The notes under the pieces: model-generated | Databases searched by the model: none | What the model was told of the DNA's origin: nothing | The model's input: only the letters and a program-made list of their open reading frames with translations | Position numbers and translations under genes: made by a program | Shown: one piece after another, positions 1-7,971 of the stretch | Layout of the letters: each line of letters opens with the position of its first letter | How positions within the stretch are numbered: the stretch's first letter is position 1 | Source: Bacteroidales bacterium UBA3623 | GTDB taxonomy: Bacteria; Bacteroidota; Bacteroidia; Bacteroidales; UBA932 | Assembly: GCA_002373715.1 (NCBI GenBank) | Contig: DFLI01000064.1 | Span: forward strand, 1-25,110 | DNA length: 25,110 nucleotides | Direction of reading: 5' to 3'

Positions 1-35
1 AGCAGGAGCAGCCATATGAGTCCTTTTCTTCTCAT
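1..35 (-). CDS. Start of an exported protein of the fimbrial operon (partial)
   Basis: Only the first 11 codons are inside the window, reading MRRKGLIWLLL on the minus strand. Positively charged residues followed by a hydrophobic stretch are typical of the start of a Sec signal peptide. The ATG (33-35) shares one base with the TAA stop (35-37) of the upstream fimbrillin gene, a TAATG overlap that suggests translational coupling. From its position it should be a further fimbrial subunit or accessory protein, but nothing visible identifies the family. Confidence 0.65.
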   Translation of the reverse strand, partial: MRRKGLIWLLL

Positions 36-1081
36 TAAATCAATATGCCGGGGGTCTCGGCTTCTACGGGTACATCCCAAGGCGTGGTGGTAACCGTAAC
101 CAGCAGACAGCCGTCCAGTCTCATAGATATGGAATAGGTGTATTTGTGTCCCATTTCCCATCGGTCGAGGGGAGTGACTCCATCGGACCGCATCACCTCC
201 CGCAGGAGAATGCTGTGCTCGGTGGCGGCGCCTCCGTCCGGAGTATAGTTAATCACCAGGGTGGGCTGATACTCTTCACCGGCGTTGATGCTCAGCTCCT
301 GGGGAATCATAATCTGAAAGCCTCCGCTTTCTTCTCCGCCGCAGCCAACGACGGTGTTCAATTGCTGTTCCCGCACTTTGCTGGCACTTCTCTGCAGATT
401 TTCCCAGCTCAGATAAGGTCTGCCATAATTATCCAGCGAAACGGTGGCATCGGCCTTCACTACCAGGTTCTTAAACCAGATGCTGTTGATGGTAACAGAC
501 TTGTTTTCAGAGCTGTTGGCCAGTGAAATACTCACTGCGCTGCCCATGTGGGCAAAGGAAAGCTGGACGGTGGAAATGGGGTTGGCCACATTCCCGTTTC
601 TGCGGTAGGCTGCGGCCAAAATGTCTTCTGAATCCACTTCCGTGAGTATGTCGTAGGGAGTGGATACTTTCAGATTGTCCACAGATTGAATTTTGTTGGT
701 TCTCTGTAGGGCGGGAGAAACGGCCACAAAGTCGTACCGGTCCGAGGTACTGGCCCAGTACCAGTAGCGGTGGCTCTCGTAGTCCCAGTAGTCTATCTCG
801 CCATAAATGTAGTGGTGAGAGACCGTGGTGCCGTTAAATACCTGAGAATGCTCGTCGGCCGATGTGACCCGCTCGCCAAAGACGGCAAAGGTGTCGTCGT
901 TGGAGGAGAAGCTTTCTGTGGTGCTCTTGGTGGACGCATCACGCAGCAGGGGAGACTGACCTGCGCTGAATCCGATGTAATTCTCCTCGGATTCCGGCGT
1001 AAGCTCAGCCTTGCGGACGCACCCTCCCAACATGAAGAGTGCGCCCACAGCGACTGCTATGCGTATGATGCGGTTAAACAT
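35..1081 (-). CDS. Fimbrillin family lipoprotein (Mfa/FimA-like), second of a tandem pair
   Basis: The 348-residue protein starts with a lipoprotein signal peptide (residues 1-20, ending MLGG before Cys21), so it should be exported and lipidated. Family features are visible: an early block DDTFAVFGERV, a QVFNGT segment, a central FAHMGSAVSISL strand pair, and a C-terminal GHKYTYSISMRLDG block followed by a final strand ending in TTPWDVPVE. These fit Mfa-like/fimbrillin proteins of Bacteroidales, which polymerise into type V pili after transport to the outer membrane. It follows the preceding fimbrillin by two bases and overlaps the next gene by one base, so it is mid-operon. It aligns by eye with its neighbour at 1084-2226 (VFNG, YWD, FAH/FNH, GK/GHxYTY), which suggests an old duplication. 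Whether it is a stalk, anchor or tip subunit cannot be told. Confidence 0.85.
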   Translation of the reverse strand: MFNRIIRIAVAVGALFMLGGCVRKAELTPESEENYIGFSAGQSPLLRDASTKSTTESFSSNDDTFAVFGERVTSADEHSQVFNGTTVSHHYIYGEIDYWDYESHRYWYWASTSDRYDFVAVSPALQRTNKIQSVDNLKVSTPYDILTEVDSEDILAAAYRRNGNVANPISTVQLSFAHMGSAVSISLANSSENKSVTINSIWFKNLVVKADATVSLDNYGRPYLSWENLQRSASKVREQQLNTVVGCGGEESGGFQIMIPQELSINAGEEYQPTLVINYTPDGGAATEHSILLREVMRSDGVTPLDRWEMGHKYTYSISMRLDGCLLVTVTTTPWDVPVEAETPGILI

Positions 1082-1083
1082 GA

Positions 1084-2226
1084 TTAGTCGACGAGGTAGT
1101 AATATGCGGAGGAAGAAGCAGTCCAGGGGTTAACACTTGCACTGAACTGGATGGCATTGGCGCCGATGGTAATGGTGTAAGTGTAGTGCTTGCCAAAGTC
1201 CCAGGAAGAGACATGGGAACCTGCGCTGTTATCATTGGAGTCAGAGTCCATGAAATCATAGAGATCTACCGGAACATCTGTGTAAACATTAGCCGGCTCA
1301 TTACCAACCTTGATGGTATAGGAAATAAGCATCTGCTCCGTACCGTCCGTAAAGGTTTGGGGAAGGAAAACGAGACCGCCAAAAATTGCGTTAGGGTCAC
1401 CGTTGGTTGCATCCACGTCGTGATCTGCTTCGTAAGTGGAATAGGCATCAACAGTTTTATCTCCACCAATATTTACACTGTAGATTTTGGAATCGGTCAC
1501 AGTTTCAATGAATCCGCTCTGGTTGCTCCAGGTAACGGAAGGAGATGTACTATAGGCCGTAACATGGAAATTACCACTCTTTTTAACGTTATTGAACTTG
1601 ACGCCTGTTACTTTAACAGTAGCACCGGAAAGAGCGGCATCTTTCTTTGCAACCAGGGATACACAAGAGGCAATATGGTTGAAAGCAAGCTGAACTTCCT
1701 GCTTAAAATTGCCACTGGTAACGGTCGTTTCTGAAGCAATCATCACATCATTAGTGATGGCAGTAGGATCATTAAAAGTAAAGCTGCCGTAAAACTTACC
1801 ATTGGCAGAATAAGCAGCATTCCCGTTAGCTGTTTTCTGTTCGTCTGTTAGGCTGTTGTAAGCCGTTACCATAGAGGACGGAAGAGCGGCATAGAAGGTG
1901 TAGCTGGTGGCTGCCGGATCCCAGTATTTGATATCGCTGGCATCATTATAGTTCCAGCTGACAGCTTCACTTACGGTAGCTTTAATGGCAGCGCCATTGA
2001 AAACTTCATAAGGTGTTGCACTCACCCGTTTGGTGCCATAAACACCGAACATTTCGCCGTTGGCAAATGAGGAAGTCCCAGTTCCATTTGTTCTGGCTTT
2101 AGTAAGCACATCATTCCATGTGTTGAAGCCGATAGGAGATTCACCAATGGCTTCATTGACCTCAAAAGTCTTGGAGCAGCTGATGGCTGCGGCAGCAATA
2201 GCTGCGAGAATCATAATCTTTTTCAT
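1084..2226 (-). CDS. Fimbrillin family lipoprotein (Mfa/FimA-like), candidate major subunit
   Basis: The 380-residue protein has a short lipoprotein signal peptide (MKKIMILAAIAAAAIS before Cys17). The mature part opens with the family pattern ESPIGFNTW, then TKAR, FANGEMFGVYGTKRV, VFNGA, and an IKYWDP/YTFYAALP block. A central AFNHIASCVSLV region and a C-terminal GKHYTYTITIG block with a last strand SASVNPW complete the fimbrillin fold signature. TKAR lies in the N-terminal region that is cleaved in type V pilins so that the groove opens for strand exchange; a cleavage site here is inference. It is rich in Ser, Thr, Asn and Ala, and looks lower in GC than the housekeeping genes of the window. 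It is separated by 33 bases from the DUF5119 gene upstream and by two bases from the next fimbrillin. Assignment as the major subunit is a guess. Confidence 0.88.
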   Translation of the reverse strand: MKKIMILAAIAAAAISCSKTFEVNEAIGESPIGFNTWNDVLTKARTNGTGTSSFANGEMFGVYGTKRVSATPYEVFNGAAIKATVSEAVSWNYNDASDIKYWDPAATSYTFYAALPSSMVTAYNSLTDEQKTANGNAAYSANGKFYGSFTFNDPTAITNDVMIASETTVTSGNFKQEVQLAFNHIASCVSLVAKKDAALSGATVKVTGVKFNNVKKSGNFHVTAYSTSPSVTWSNQSGFIETVTDSKIYSVNIGGDKTVDAYSTYEADHDVDATNGDPNAIFGGLVFLPQTFTDGTEQMLISYTIKVGNEPANVYTDVPVDLYDFMDSDSNDNSAGSHVSSWDFGKHYTYTITIGANAIQFSASVNPWTASSSAYYYLVD

Positions 2227-2259
2227 ACGCTTGTGGTTTGTTAAAATATTATCAATTAA

Positions 2260-3381
2260 TTAGTTAACTATAGTTGCGCTTCCGCTTTCCTCTTCCCATT
2301 CATCTATAAGGGCGTCAAAACCGCCGCCGGAAGTGCCTCCTTCTGGAGGAAAGTCGTTCACATCCAGCTCCAGGTTGATGACGCCGCCAAGGGGCAGGGA
2401 ACAGAGTTCTTCGGAAATGTCTATGCGGATATTCTTCCACGTGCTGTTATTGTAGGTAATGTTGAGCACCAGGTAGTGGGTGCTGCCATCGGCCTTGGTG
2501 CTTCTGGCTTCCTCGTAGGGATTGATGTCCGGAAGGCCGAAGGTGACCACGCGGGCGCCCAAAGTGTTGGTCAGGGGGTCAAAATACACGTCCATAGGCA
2601 CGCTTACGGTAGAAGCGGAAGTGATGAAGGTTTGCAAATCTACGCCAGAGGCTACGCCGGTAATGGCGCCACCGCCGTTACTGCCCACCACGCGGCCCTC
2701 GTTGTTGAGGAGCTTCACCTGGAAGAGGTAAATGTATGTAGCGGGATTGAGCTCTCCGTGGATGTGCAGCACGTATCGGCCGTCTATTAGCTCATAATCC
2801 TCTCGCTTGTCGCTAATCACCTGGCCTCGGTCGTAAAGGACGTAGAGAGGGTCGGGCATCAGGGCTACGGGTTCCGTTGTGAGGGGTTCGCTATCGGCCC
2901 TGGTGGCCTTCTGCGAAGTTGTCTGAATGTGGGCCGATTCCTTCAGGCCGGAAGAAATCTGGCGTGTGGTGCAGAAAATGCTCCCCAGTTCGTCCTCAGA
3001 GTTGAACAGGAGGGTTTCAGAGTCGTTGTTGTGGAACAGGAGGTCGTATACGCCGGTGGTGATGGGCATCAGGGTGCTGGTGCCGTGGAAATTGAACACG
3101 TTATGCGCCATGGGATGACCTTCCGTGTCCAGCGGATATTCGTGCACCCGTATGCTGGAAGGCTCCTGATATCCCACAGGACCGAAGGAGCGCTCGCTCC
3201 AGGGGAATTGCCACTGGGCCTGCCAGTTCACTTGCCACATAACACTTACGTTAACCTGGGTTTCCAGCATGATCTGGGCCTCCATGGGCTGACGCAGGTG
3301 CAGCTCCGGCAGAATGGTGCATCCGGCCGCCTGTGCGCATACGGTAAGCAGAACAAGGATATGACGGAGCATCCGTGTCAT
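2260..3381 (-). CDS. DUF5119 family lipoprotein of the fimbrial operon
   Basis: A 373-residue protein from the ATG at 3379-3381. This start is preferred to one 30 bases upstream because it forms an ATGA overlap with the stop of the DUF3575 gene and places the signal peptide (MTRMLRHILVLLTVCAQAAG, then Cys21) at the N-terminus. The mature protein resembles the DUF5119 proteins that accompany fimbrillin genes in Bacteroidales: a QVNVSVMWQVNW strand, a YDLLFHNND segment, a TTRQISS/ATRAD linker, the LYVLYDRGQ segment and a long C-terminal beta domain ending in an acidic tail. It is predicted to be exported and lipidated. Its precise role in pilus assembly or anchoring is not known. The family call is from recognised segments, not a search. 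Confidence 0.78.
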   Translation of the reverse strand: MTRMLRHILVLLTVCAQAAGCTILPELHLRQPMEAQIMLETQVNVSVMWQVNWQAQWQFPWSERSFGPVGYQEPSSIRVHEYPLDTEGHPMAHNVFNFHGTSTLMPITTGVYDLLFHNNDSETLLFNSEDELGSIFCTTRQISSGLKESAHIQTTSQKATRADSEPLTTEPVALMPDPLYVLYDRGQVISDKREDYELIDGRYVLHIHGELNPATYIYLFQVKLLNNEGRVVGSNGGGAITGVASGVDLQTFITSASTVSVPMDVYFDPLTNTLGARVVTFGLPDINPYEEARSTKADGSTHYLVLNITYNNSTWKNIRIDISEELCSLPLGGVINLELDVNDFPPEGGTSGGGFDALIDEWEEESGSATIVN

Positions 3382-4733
3382 TTTCTTACGGTCCTCCTGC
3401 CCCGTTTCCAAATATCGAAACCCAATGAGATGTATACTCGCGTGGGACCGGCCCAGAAAAGACGGTGATTTCGCTTCTGGAAGGCGTCCGGGTCTCCGTA
3501 ATAGTCGTAGTAATACCAGTTAGTGGCGTCGTTGCCCCAGACGTAAGGATCGTAGCCGGAGTAGAAGAAACCGGCCGCCAGACCAAAGTCCAGGAAGAAA
3601 TACTTGCCGATGGTGAGCTTGTAGCCGGCTCCTAGCGATGCGCCCAGGCCTTCGCCCTCCCAGCCCTTGTTGGCATTGAGGCCAATGCCGTAACGGGCGC
3701 CGTTTACGCTGGCCAGAGCGTACCACCCGCGGTGGCGCAGATTTTGGCCCGTGCGCTTGAAGTAGAAGCGGGTCCAGAGCGTTACATTGTTAATCTGCAT
3801 GTAACGGTGAGTGCTGGGATGAGTCCACATGGGCCACTCAACGTCTGCGCCCAGGGTAAAGCGGCTTCGCGTAGAAGGGAAAATTTCCAGGCTGAAACTG
3901 GGGATAGAGGTAATTCCGTATTGGGGAATGTATGTAAAGTCGTAGAGAAGATTGGTGCTGAGGGCCATAATAGGGTGGCCTGGAGCCATGGGCTCTATAA
4001 CTTCGCGAGTATCCTGCTTTATTTCTACGGGCTTTTCGGCCAGTTCTTCTGGCTGAGATTTCATTGCAGCTGAGCAAAAAGCTTCTTCCGTGGAAATAGG
4101 GAAGTGGGGAAGCTGTGTCATAGGAACACCCTGGATGAGCATATCCCCATTCAGATGCACCGTAACGTCAAAGCCTCGTACCATGCGGAAGTGGGCGAAG
4201 GAGATGTACTGGTAGTTATGAGCGCTCAATTCGGCCTTCAGCCGCTCTTTTCTGTTCTCAGAGCCGATGGTATTGTCTTCCAGAATGTCCAAAATCTGAT
4301 TCTTGAAGCGGGGACGCAGCTTCTGGTCTGCCACCAGGCGCTTGTGAAGAAGTTCCCATGCCTCACCGCCGGCTACCACGTTGAGTTTGGCTGCTGCATC
4401 CGGGAAATATTTGCGGAATACCTGGTTAAATTGCTGGGCCCGCTGCTGAGTAAACTGCCAGTTTTCTGCGTAGGAAGCATCCGGAGAGGTATAGGAAACC
4501 ACGTCTATCGACTCAATTCTTTCCAAACCATAGGATTGGATGATTTGGGCGAGAGAATCCAGGTGATGACCGTTTTTGAAAAAATATTCGGAATATGAAA
4601 CATTCTTCCAGGGGAAATGCAGCCAATTTTGAGTCTTAGCTCCCTCTTGCGCGCGCATGGACAAGCTAAAACTGCATAATAAAAGATTGCAGAATGCAAT
4701 AGATAGTCCATTTATATGTGCGCGCCCATTCAT
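3378..4733 (-). CDS. DUF3575 outer-membrane protein with OmpA-like N-terminal domain
   Basis: The 451-residue protein has a Sec signal peptide (residues 1 to about 28, ending SLSMRA before Gln). Residues about 40-115 look like an OmpA-type domain: a YFFKNGHHLD strand, a VVSYTSPDASY motif, then QQRAQQF. A Pro/Glu-rich linker (about 215-245) leads to a C-terminal domain of about 200 residues starting MALSTNLLYDFTYIP, the hallmark opening of DUF3575. This domain is rich in Tyr, Trp and Gly and is likely a small outer-membrane beta-barrel; it includes FSLEIFPSTRSRFTLGADVE and AGYKLTIGKYFFLDFGLAAG. It is the first gene of the minus-strand fimbrial operon and overlaps the next gene by four bases. 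In related loci this protein precedes DUF5119 and fimbrillin genes. It may anchor the fimbria at the outer membrane or bind peptidoglycan; that function is inference. Confidence 0.83.
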   Translation of the reverse strand: MNGRAHINGLSIAFCNLLLCSFSLSMRAQEGAKTQNWLHFPWKNVSYSEYFFKNGHHLDSLAQIIQSYGLERIESIDVVSYTSPDASYAENWQFTQQRAQQFNQVFRKYFPDAAAKLNVVAGGEAWELLHKRLVADQKLRPRFKNQILDILEDNTIGSENRKERLKAELSAHNYQYISFAHFRMVRGFDVTVHLNGDMLIQGVPMTQLPHFPISTEEAFCSAAMKSQPEELAEKPVEIKQDTREVIEPMAPGHPIMALSTNLLYDFTYIPQYGITSIPSFSLEIFPSTRSRFTLGADVEWPMWTHPSTHRYMQINNVTLWTRFYFKRTGQNLRHRGWYALASVNGARYGIGLNANKGWEGEGLGASLGAGYKLTIGKYFFLDFGLAAGFFYSGYDPYVWGNDATNWYYYDYYGDPDAFQKRNHRLFWAGPTRVYISLGFDIWKRGRRTVRK

Positions 4734-5020
4734 GGTTAAATTTGGCTAAATACTTGAAATATTGCGCTTTAACAACAATTTTTTCGGATTTCTTTCCTTT
4801 CTTATCTATTTAAATTTACTAAAAATTATTGTTAATCTGAAACTATTTTGTAATTTTTTCGGCAAGACTTTCGGATTCTTGATTATTGAATTTGAAAATA
4901 TTCTGATTCGTAAATTTACCCTCGTTTAGATAATGGGATATTGTAAATCAATGATTTTTCGCTATCATTTTGCTTTTAGTTTCAATTTATAAAAATTCAA
5001 CTTTTCTTGTTTCAAAAATT

Positions 5021-5051
5021 ATCAATTAAATCATTCTAGAATTTAATTAAT
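5021..5051. repeat. Imperfect AT-rich dyad, possible operator
   Basis: The arms ATCAATTAAAT (5021-5031) and ATTTAATTAAT (5041-5051) are inverted copies matching at 10 of 11 positions across a 9-base centre. The centre itself joins a smaller palindrome, ATTCTAGAAT (5033-5042). It lies about 40 bases upstream of the -33 element of the plus-strand promoter, a possible place for an activator or repressor. In such AT-rich DNA a match of this size can arise by chance. Confidence 0.3.
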
Positions 5052-5091
5052 TTTAAAAAGTAATAATTTTGTTGTGATATTTTGGAAAAAG

Positions 5092-5122
5092 TTTGCGTTA
5101 AAGCAAATATTTATTATATTTG
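5092..5122 (+). promoter_or_regulatory. Bacteroidota-type promoter of the signalling operon
   Basis: A -33 element TTTG (5092-5095) and a -7 element TATATTTG (5115-5122) match the phylum consensus TTTG / TAnnTTTG with a 19-base spacer. The start of transcription would fall near 5128-5130, leaving a leader of only about 8-10 bases before the ATG at 5138. TTTGC/GCAAA elements recur through this promoter (5092-5096, 5103-5107, 5119-5126), giving short dyads across the spacer and the -7 box. Confidence 0.68.
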
Positions 5123-5137
5123 CAAAGAACTGATATT

Positions 5138-6223
5138 ATGAGAACTTTACTTAATCTATTCATTTTGGCTAGCGGGCTTGCTTTACTTGCCTGTAATTCA
5201 TTGCGTAACGACTCTGACGCAATGGATTCGGGTGGTCGTAAGCTAGGTTTTGAGATATCCGTAATTCGTGATGGAGTTAAACTCCCCACCAATAAGCAAT
5301 CTACTAAAGCCGGTGAAGACTCTCTGGCTACGCAAAGCAATATGATAGCCACTATGGATATAAACCGTCCATTTGCCTTAATTGGTATAGAAGAGGCGTC
5401 CGGTACCCTTCTTTTAGATAATGTCGCGGTCTATAGTAATCAGTCAAAGAGGTATCAGACTGTCTTGAACAATGGTCTGCTGGAAATACAAGACCTCGTT
5501 CAGTTCAGTGCCTATTACCCGCACGTAAGAGATATTTCTTACGAGAAGTCCCTGCAGGCATACTCCATTCCATACGCGCTTTCCGAGACAGAGGCTGGTC
5601 CGCTTGTTTCCAAGACGGTGGAGCGTTCCCTCAATATGCTTAATACGCTTCCTCTGGAATTCCGCCACATCACCAACGATATCGGCTTTAAAGTGTATGA
5701 CGTCACCCCTTGGGAAGACCTCCAGGGCCTCATTCATCTGAAAAAGCTAACAGCCTATCATGTGGCTTCTGCCGGAGTATATGTAAATGACATTCTCTTA
5801 AGCAGGGGCATTTGGAATTATCAGGGCTATTACCGGGATGTCGTGGTGTTTGAAGGAGATGCTCCTGTTGGCGTTGGTACCGCAGGGAAGCGCTTTGTTG
5901 GACAGGATGCGTTGGTGGAAAGTATGGATGAAAGCCACCGCTTCTATGCCATCCCGGACGAGATTGAAATGGGCCTTCAACATGTAGAGGTACTTTTTGA
6001 TGTGGACGGCTTTAAAGTAGGAGAGGAACCCTTTGCTCCTTTGAAAGACCAGGTAATGAAGTTTATGATCTATGGTGTGCTTCCCGGAAATACAATGGAG
6101 CCGGGTAAGCAGTATACCTTCCACCTGGGCTTGGACCTTAGCTCCATTTACCACGAAATATGTTTCGCACCCAGCGTGTCCGGATGGGAAACCAAGATAT
6201 ACGAAAGTAACACAGATTTCTAA
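5138..6223 (+). CDS. Fimbrillin-like lipoprotein, first gene of the signalling operon
   Basis: The 361-residue protein starts at the ATG at 5138. A TTG 18 bases earlier is rejected because it lies inside the -7 box. The lipoprotein signal peptide ends LASGLALLA before Cys20. The mature protein carries fimbrillin features: an early LGFEISVIRDG strand, a FALIGIEEASG block, YQTVLNNGLLEI, then PLEFRHITNDIGFKVYDV in the middle, and a C-terminal PGKQYTFHLGLDL block with a last strand in VSGWET. It is less typical than the two fimbrillins across the divergent region. It is nine bases upstream of a response-regulator gene and heads an operon whose other five members are signalling proteins. It could be a minor or tip subunit, or a surface sensor component feeding the system; the latter is inference. 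Confidence 0.72.
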   Translation: MRTLLNLFILASGLALLACNSLRNDSDAMDSGGRKLGFEISVIRDGVKLPTNKQSTKAGEDSLATQSNMIATMDINRPFALIGIEEASGTLLLDNVAVYSNQSKRYQTVLNNGLLEIQDLVQFSAYYPHVRDISYEKSLQAYSIPYALSETEAGPLVSKTVERSLNMLNTLPLEFRHITNDIGFKVYDVTPWEDLQGLIHLKKLTAYHVASAGVYVNDILLSRGIWNYQGYYRDVVVFEGDAPVGVGTAGKRFVGQDALVESMDESHRFYAIPDEIEMGLQHVEVLFDVDGFKVGEEPFAPLKDQVMKFMIYGVLPGNTMEPGKQYTFHLGLDLSSIYHEICFAPSVSGWETKIYESNTDF

Positions 6224-6232
6224 CGCCCGGCT

Positions 6233-6655
6233 ATGATTCCTATTTACGCACAAAACTATGACTTCTCCAACTGCCGGGTGCTGGCGGTGGATGATATTCC
6301 TTTGAATCTGCTTTTGGTGAGCAAGATGTTGTCCCGTTTCAATTTTACCCTGGAAACGGCTCCCGGTGGCCAGGAGGCCCTGGATTCCGTGACCAGACAG
6401 AAACCGGATCTTATTTTGCTGGATCTCATGATGCCCGGAGTGGACGGCTTTGAAGTAATCCGCCGTCTGCGGCAAAGCCCCGAGAATGCAGATATCCAAA
6501 TAGTCATCCTTAGTGCTCTCACCTCCAGCGATGACGTTTCCAAGGGCTTTAACCTGGGTGCCAACGATTATATCATGAAGCCCATCATCATGGAAAAGCT
6601 GTTAACCTGCGTGGTAACCCAGCTGTCCATTGCCAAGGGACGCAAGAATCCCTAA
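6233..6655 (+). CDS. Receiver-only response regulator (CheY-like)
   Basis: The 140-residue protein is a single receiver domain. The acidic pair D20-D21 (VLAVDD), the phosphoacceptor D64 (LILLDLMMPGVDGFE), S94 in the Thr/Ser switch position and K116 (YIMKP) are all present, so it should be phosphorylated by a histidine kinase. About 12 residues precede the domain and about 20 follow it; no DNA-binding or enzymatic output domain is present. The obvious kinase partner is the sensor kinase at 9744-11627, which lacks its own receiver. It may act as a shuttle in a relay or by protein-protein contact with the membrane-bound regulator nearby. It lies nine bases after the fimbrillin-like gene and seven bases before the chosen start of the next gene, so it is co-transcribed. 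Confidence 0.9.
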   Translation: MIPIYAQNYDFSNCRVLAVDDIPLNLLLVSKMLSRFNFTLETAPGGQEALDSVTRQKPDLILLDLMMPGVDGFEVIRRLRQSPENADIQIVILSALTSSDDVSKGFNLGANDYIMKPIIMEKLLTCVVTQLSIAKGRKNP

Positions 6656-6662
6656 TAGCAAC

Positions 6663-7970
6663 GTGCGTCGCCTAACCATCTGTTTGCTGTCTCTTCTTCT
6701 GAGCCTGGGTCTCCGTGCGCAGATTGTGAATCAATTGCACGTGGACCAGCCCACCTTCCTTCGCTATGCACAGGCCAGGATGCAAGAGTACAGCCCGGAC
6801 AATCTCCCTCTGGCAGACTCCCTTTATCAAGAGGGTGTTCATAAGAATAATATTCGTTACAAGTGCCTGGGGCTGTCTTTGGAAATGCCCGTACGCTATG
6901 CCCAGGGAGAATATGAGAGAATGGATGAGGTGGCGGCAGAAATGAAAGAACTTCTGTCCGACCGCAAAGATCTTCGGGAATTCTACTTTTCTTTCCTGGA
7001 CGAATACTGCGGTTTCCTCCTTCTATTGGACCGCGTGTCAGACGCCGTGCTGGAAACCCGTGAGATGGAACGCCAGGCCGTAGCAGAACGCAATGCCCAG
7101 GGACGCATGTACGCGTACCGTCTCTTGGGACTTATTCAAAGCTACCGCAGCAATTCCTTCCATGCGGTGGAGAATTTTGAGCAGGCCTTGCGCTTTTGCC
7201 GGGAAGCCCGCACAGAGCAGGAAATGCCCAATCTCTATATTCTCATTGCAGAGGAAGAGGTGAAGATGCAGCATTTCGAGGAGGCAGAGGCCGCTTGCAA
7301 GCAGGCAGAATCCTATCAAGACTTTTTCCCTTCACTTCGCCCCAAGGTCCTCATTACTCGGGCCTTGCTGTGCCATGCGCAAGGAGATTTTCCTGACTTC
7401 TGGGACTATTACGAGCGTCTCACGAAAGATCCCACCTATTCCTTGCAGGCCGATGCCGACACCCGTAATGGATTGGATATCACATTCCTTCGTTCTAAAG
7501 GCCTCCTGAAAGAGGCATTGGAAAAGGCCGACGCCCTGGGGAGCAGGAGAGCACGCCTGGAGCAGAAACATGCTATTTACGCCCAGCAAGGAGCCTACCG
7601 GCAGGCTTATGACCAGCTTTCCCAGTTGATGGAAGAGAAAGACTCTACCTATATTAAGGTGCAGAATGAAGACGTGGCCATTCTGGAGGCAGAACTGCAC
7701 AACGTTCAGCTGAGGGAAGAAGCCCACAGGCTGAAAGTGCGCAACCAGTTCACCATTCTCACCAGCTTCCTGTTAATGTTTGTGATTGCCTTCTTTACCG
7801 TCCTTCTGCATCAGTGGCGCCTGAGAGAAAACCTGGACCGTATGAAGGCCCAGAACAGTGCCCAACTCATGGAACGCCGTGCCTTCCAGCAGGCGCTAAA
7901 TGCCAAAGAGGTAGAGAATAATATGAGAATAAAGTTCTTACAGAAAAAACAGTACAATACCTTCGAATAA
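6663..7970 (+). CDS. Periplasmic TPR protein with one membrane span and no output domain
   Basis: A 435-residue protein. The GTG at 6663 is chosen because it gives a clean signal peptide (VRRLTICLLSLLLSLGLRA, then Gln) seven bases after the response-regulator stop; a TTG at 6630 would overlap that gene and bury the signal. Residues about 20-345 are helical and TPR-like, with repeated patterns such as AYRLLGLIQSYRSNSFHAVENF and NLYILIAEEEVKMQHFEEAEAA. A coiled coil (EAELHNVQLREEAHRLK) leads to one transmembrane helix at about 362-384. The cytoplasmic tail is only about 50 residues, charged and probably coiled coil. Bacteroidota have many TPR-TM proteins that continue into a kinase, LuxR or LytTR domain; here that output part is absent. 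It may signal through the two membrane proteins encoded immediately downstream. That is inference. Confidence 0.78.
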   Translation: MRRLTICLLSLLLSLGLRAQIVNQLHVDQPTFLRYAQARMQEYSPDNLPLADSLYQEGVHKNNIRYKCLGLSLEMPVRYAQGEYERMDEVAAEMKELLSDRKDLREFYFSFLDEYCGFLLLLDRVSDAVLETREMERQAVAERNAQGRMYAYRLLGLIQSYRSNSFHAVENFEQALRFCREARTEQEMPNLYILIAEEEVKMQHFEEAEAACKQAESYQDFFPSLRPKVLITRALLCHAQGDFPDFWDYYERLTKDPTYSLQADADTRNGLDITFLRSKGLLKEALEKADALGSRRARLEQKHAIYAQQGAYRQAYDQLSQLMEEKDSTYIKVQNEDVAILEAELHNVQLREEAHRLKVRNQFTILTSFLLMFVIAFFTVLLHQWRLRENLDRMKAQNSAQLMERRAFQQALNAKEVENNMRIKFLQKKQYNTFE

Positions 7971-7971
7971 T

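Larger units (their letters stand above)
4734..5137. promoter_or_regulatory. AT-rich divergent control region between two fimbria-related operons
   Basis: This 404-base stretch holds no gene. It is strikingly AT-rich compared with the coding DNA around it. It must carry the start signals of both the minus-strand fimbrial operon (ATG at 4733) and the plus-strand signalling operon (ATG at 5138). A good plus-strand promoter is visible at 5092-5122. No exact TAnnTTTG box was found by eye for the minus strand. Its length is far more than two simple promoters need, so room for regulator sites is plausible. No long flanking inverted repeats of the sort that mark invertible promoters were seen. Confidence 0.6.

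Noticed and set aside
2227..2259. A separate promoter in the gap before the fimbrillin gene at 1084-2226
   Set aside because: The 33 bases are AT-rich, but no TAnnTTTG box could be found on the minus strand, so an extra promoter is not supported.
4734..5137. An invertible (phase-variable) promoter for the fimbrial operon
   Set aside because: Phase-variable Bacteroidales promoters are flanked by clear inverted repeats, often with an invertase gene near. Only short AT-rich dyads with a 9-base centre were seen and no invertase gene is in the window.
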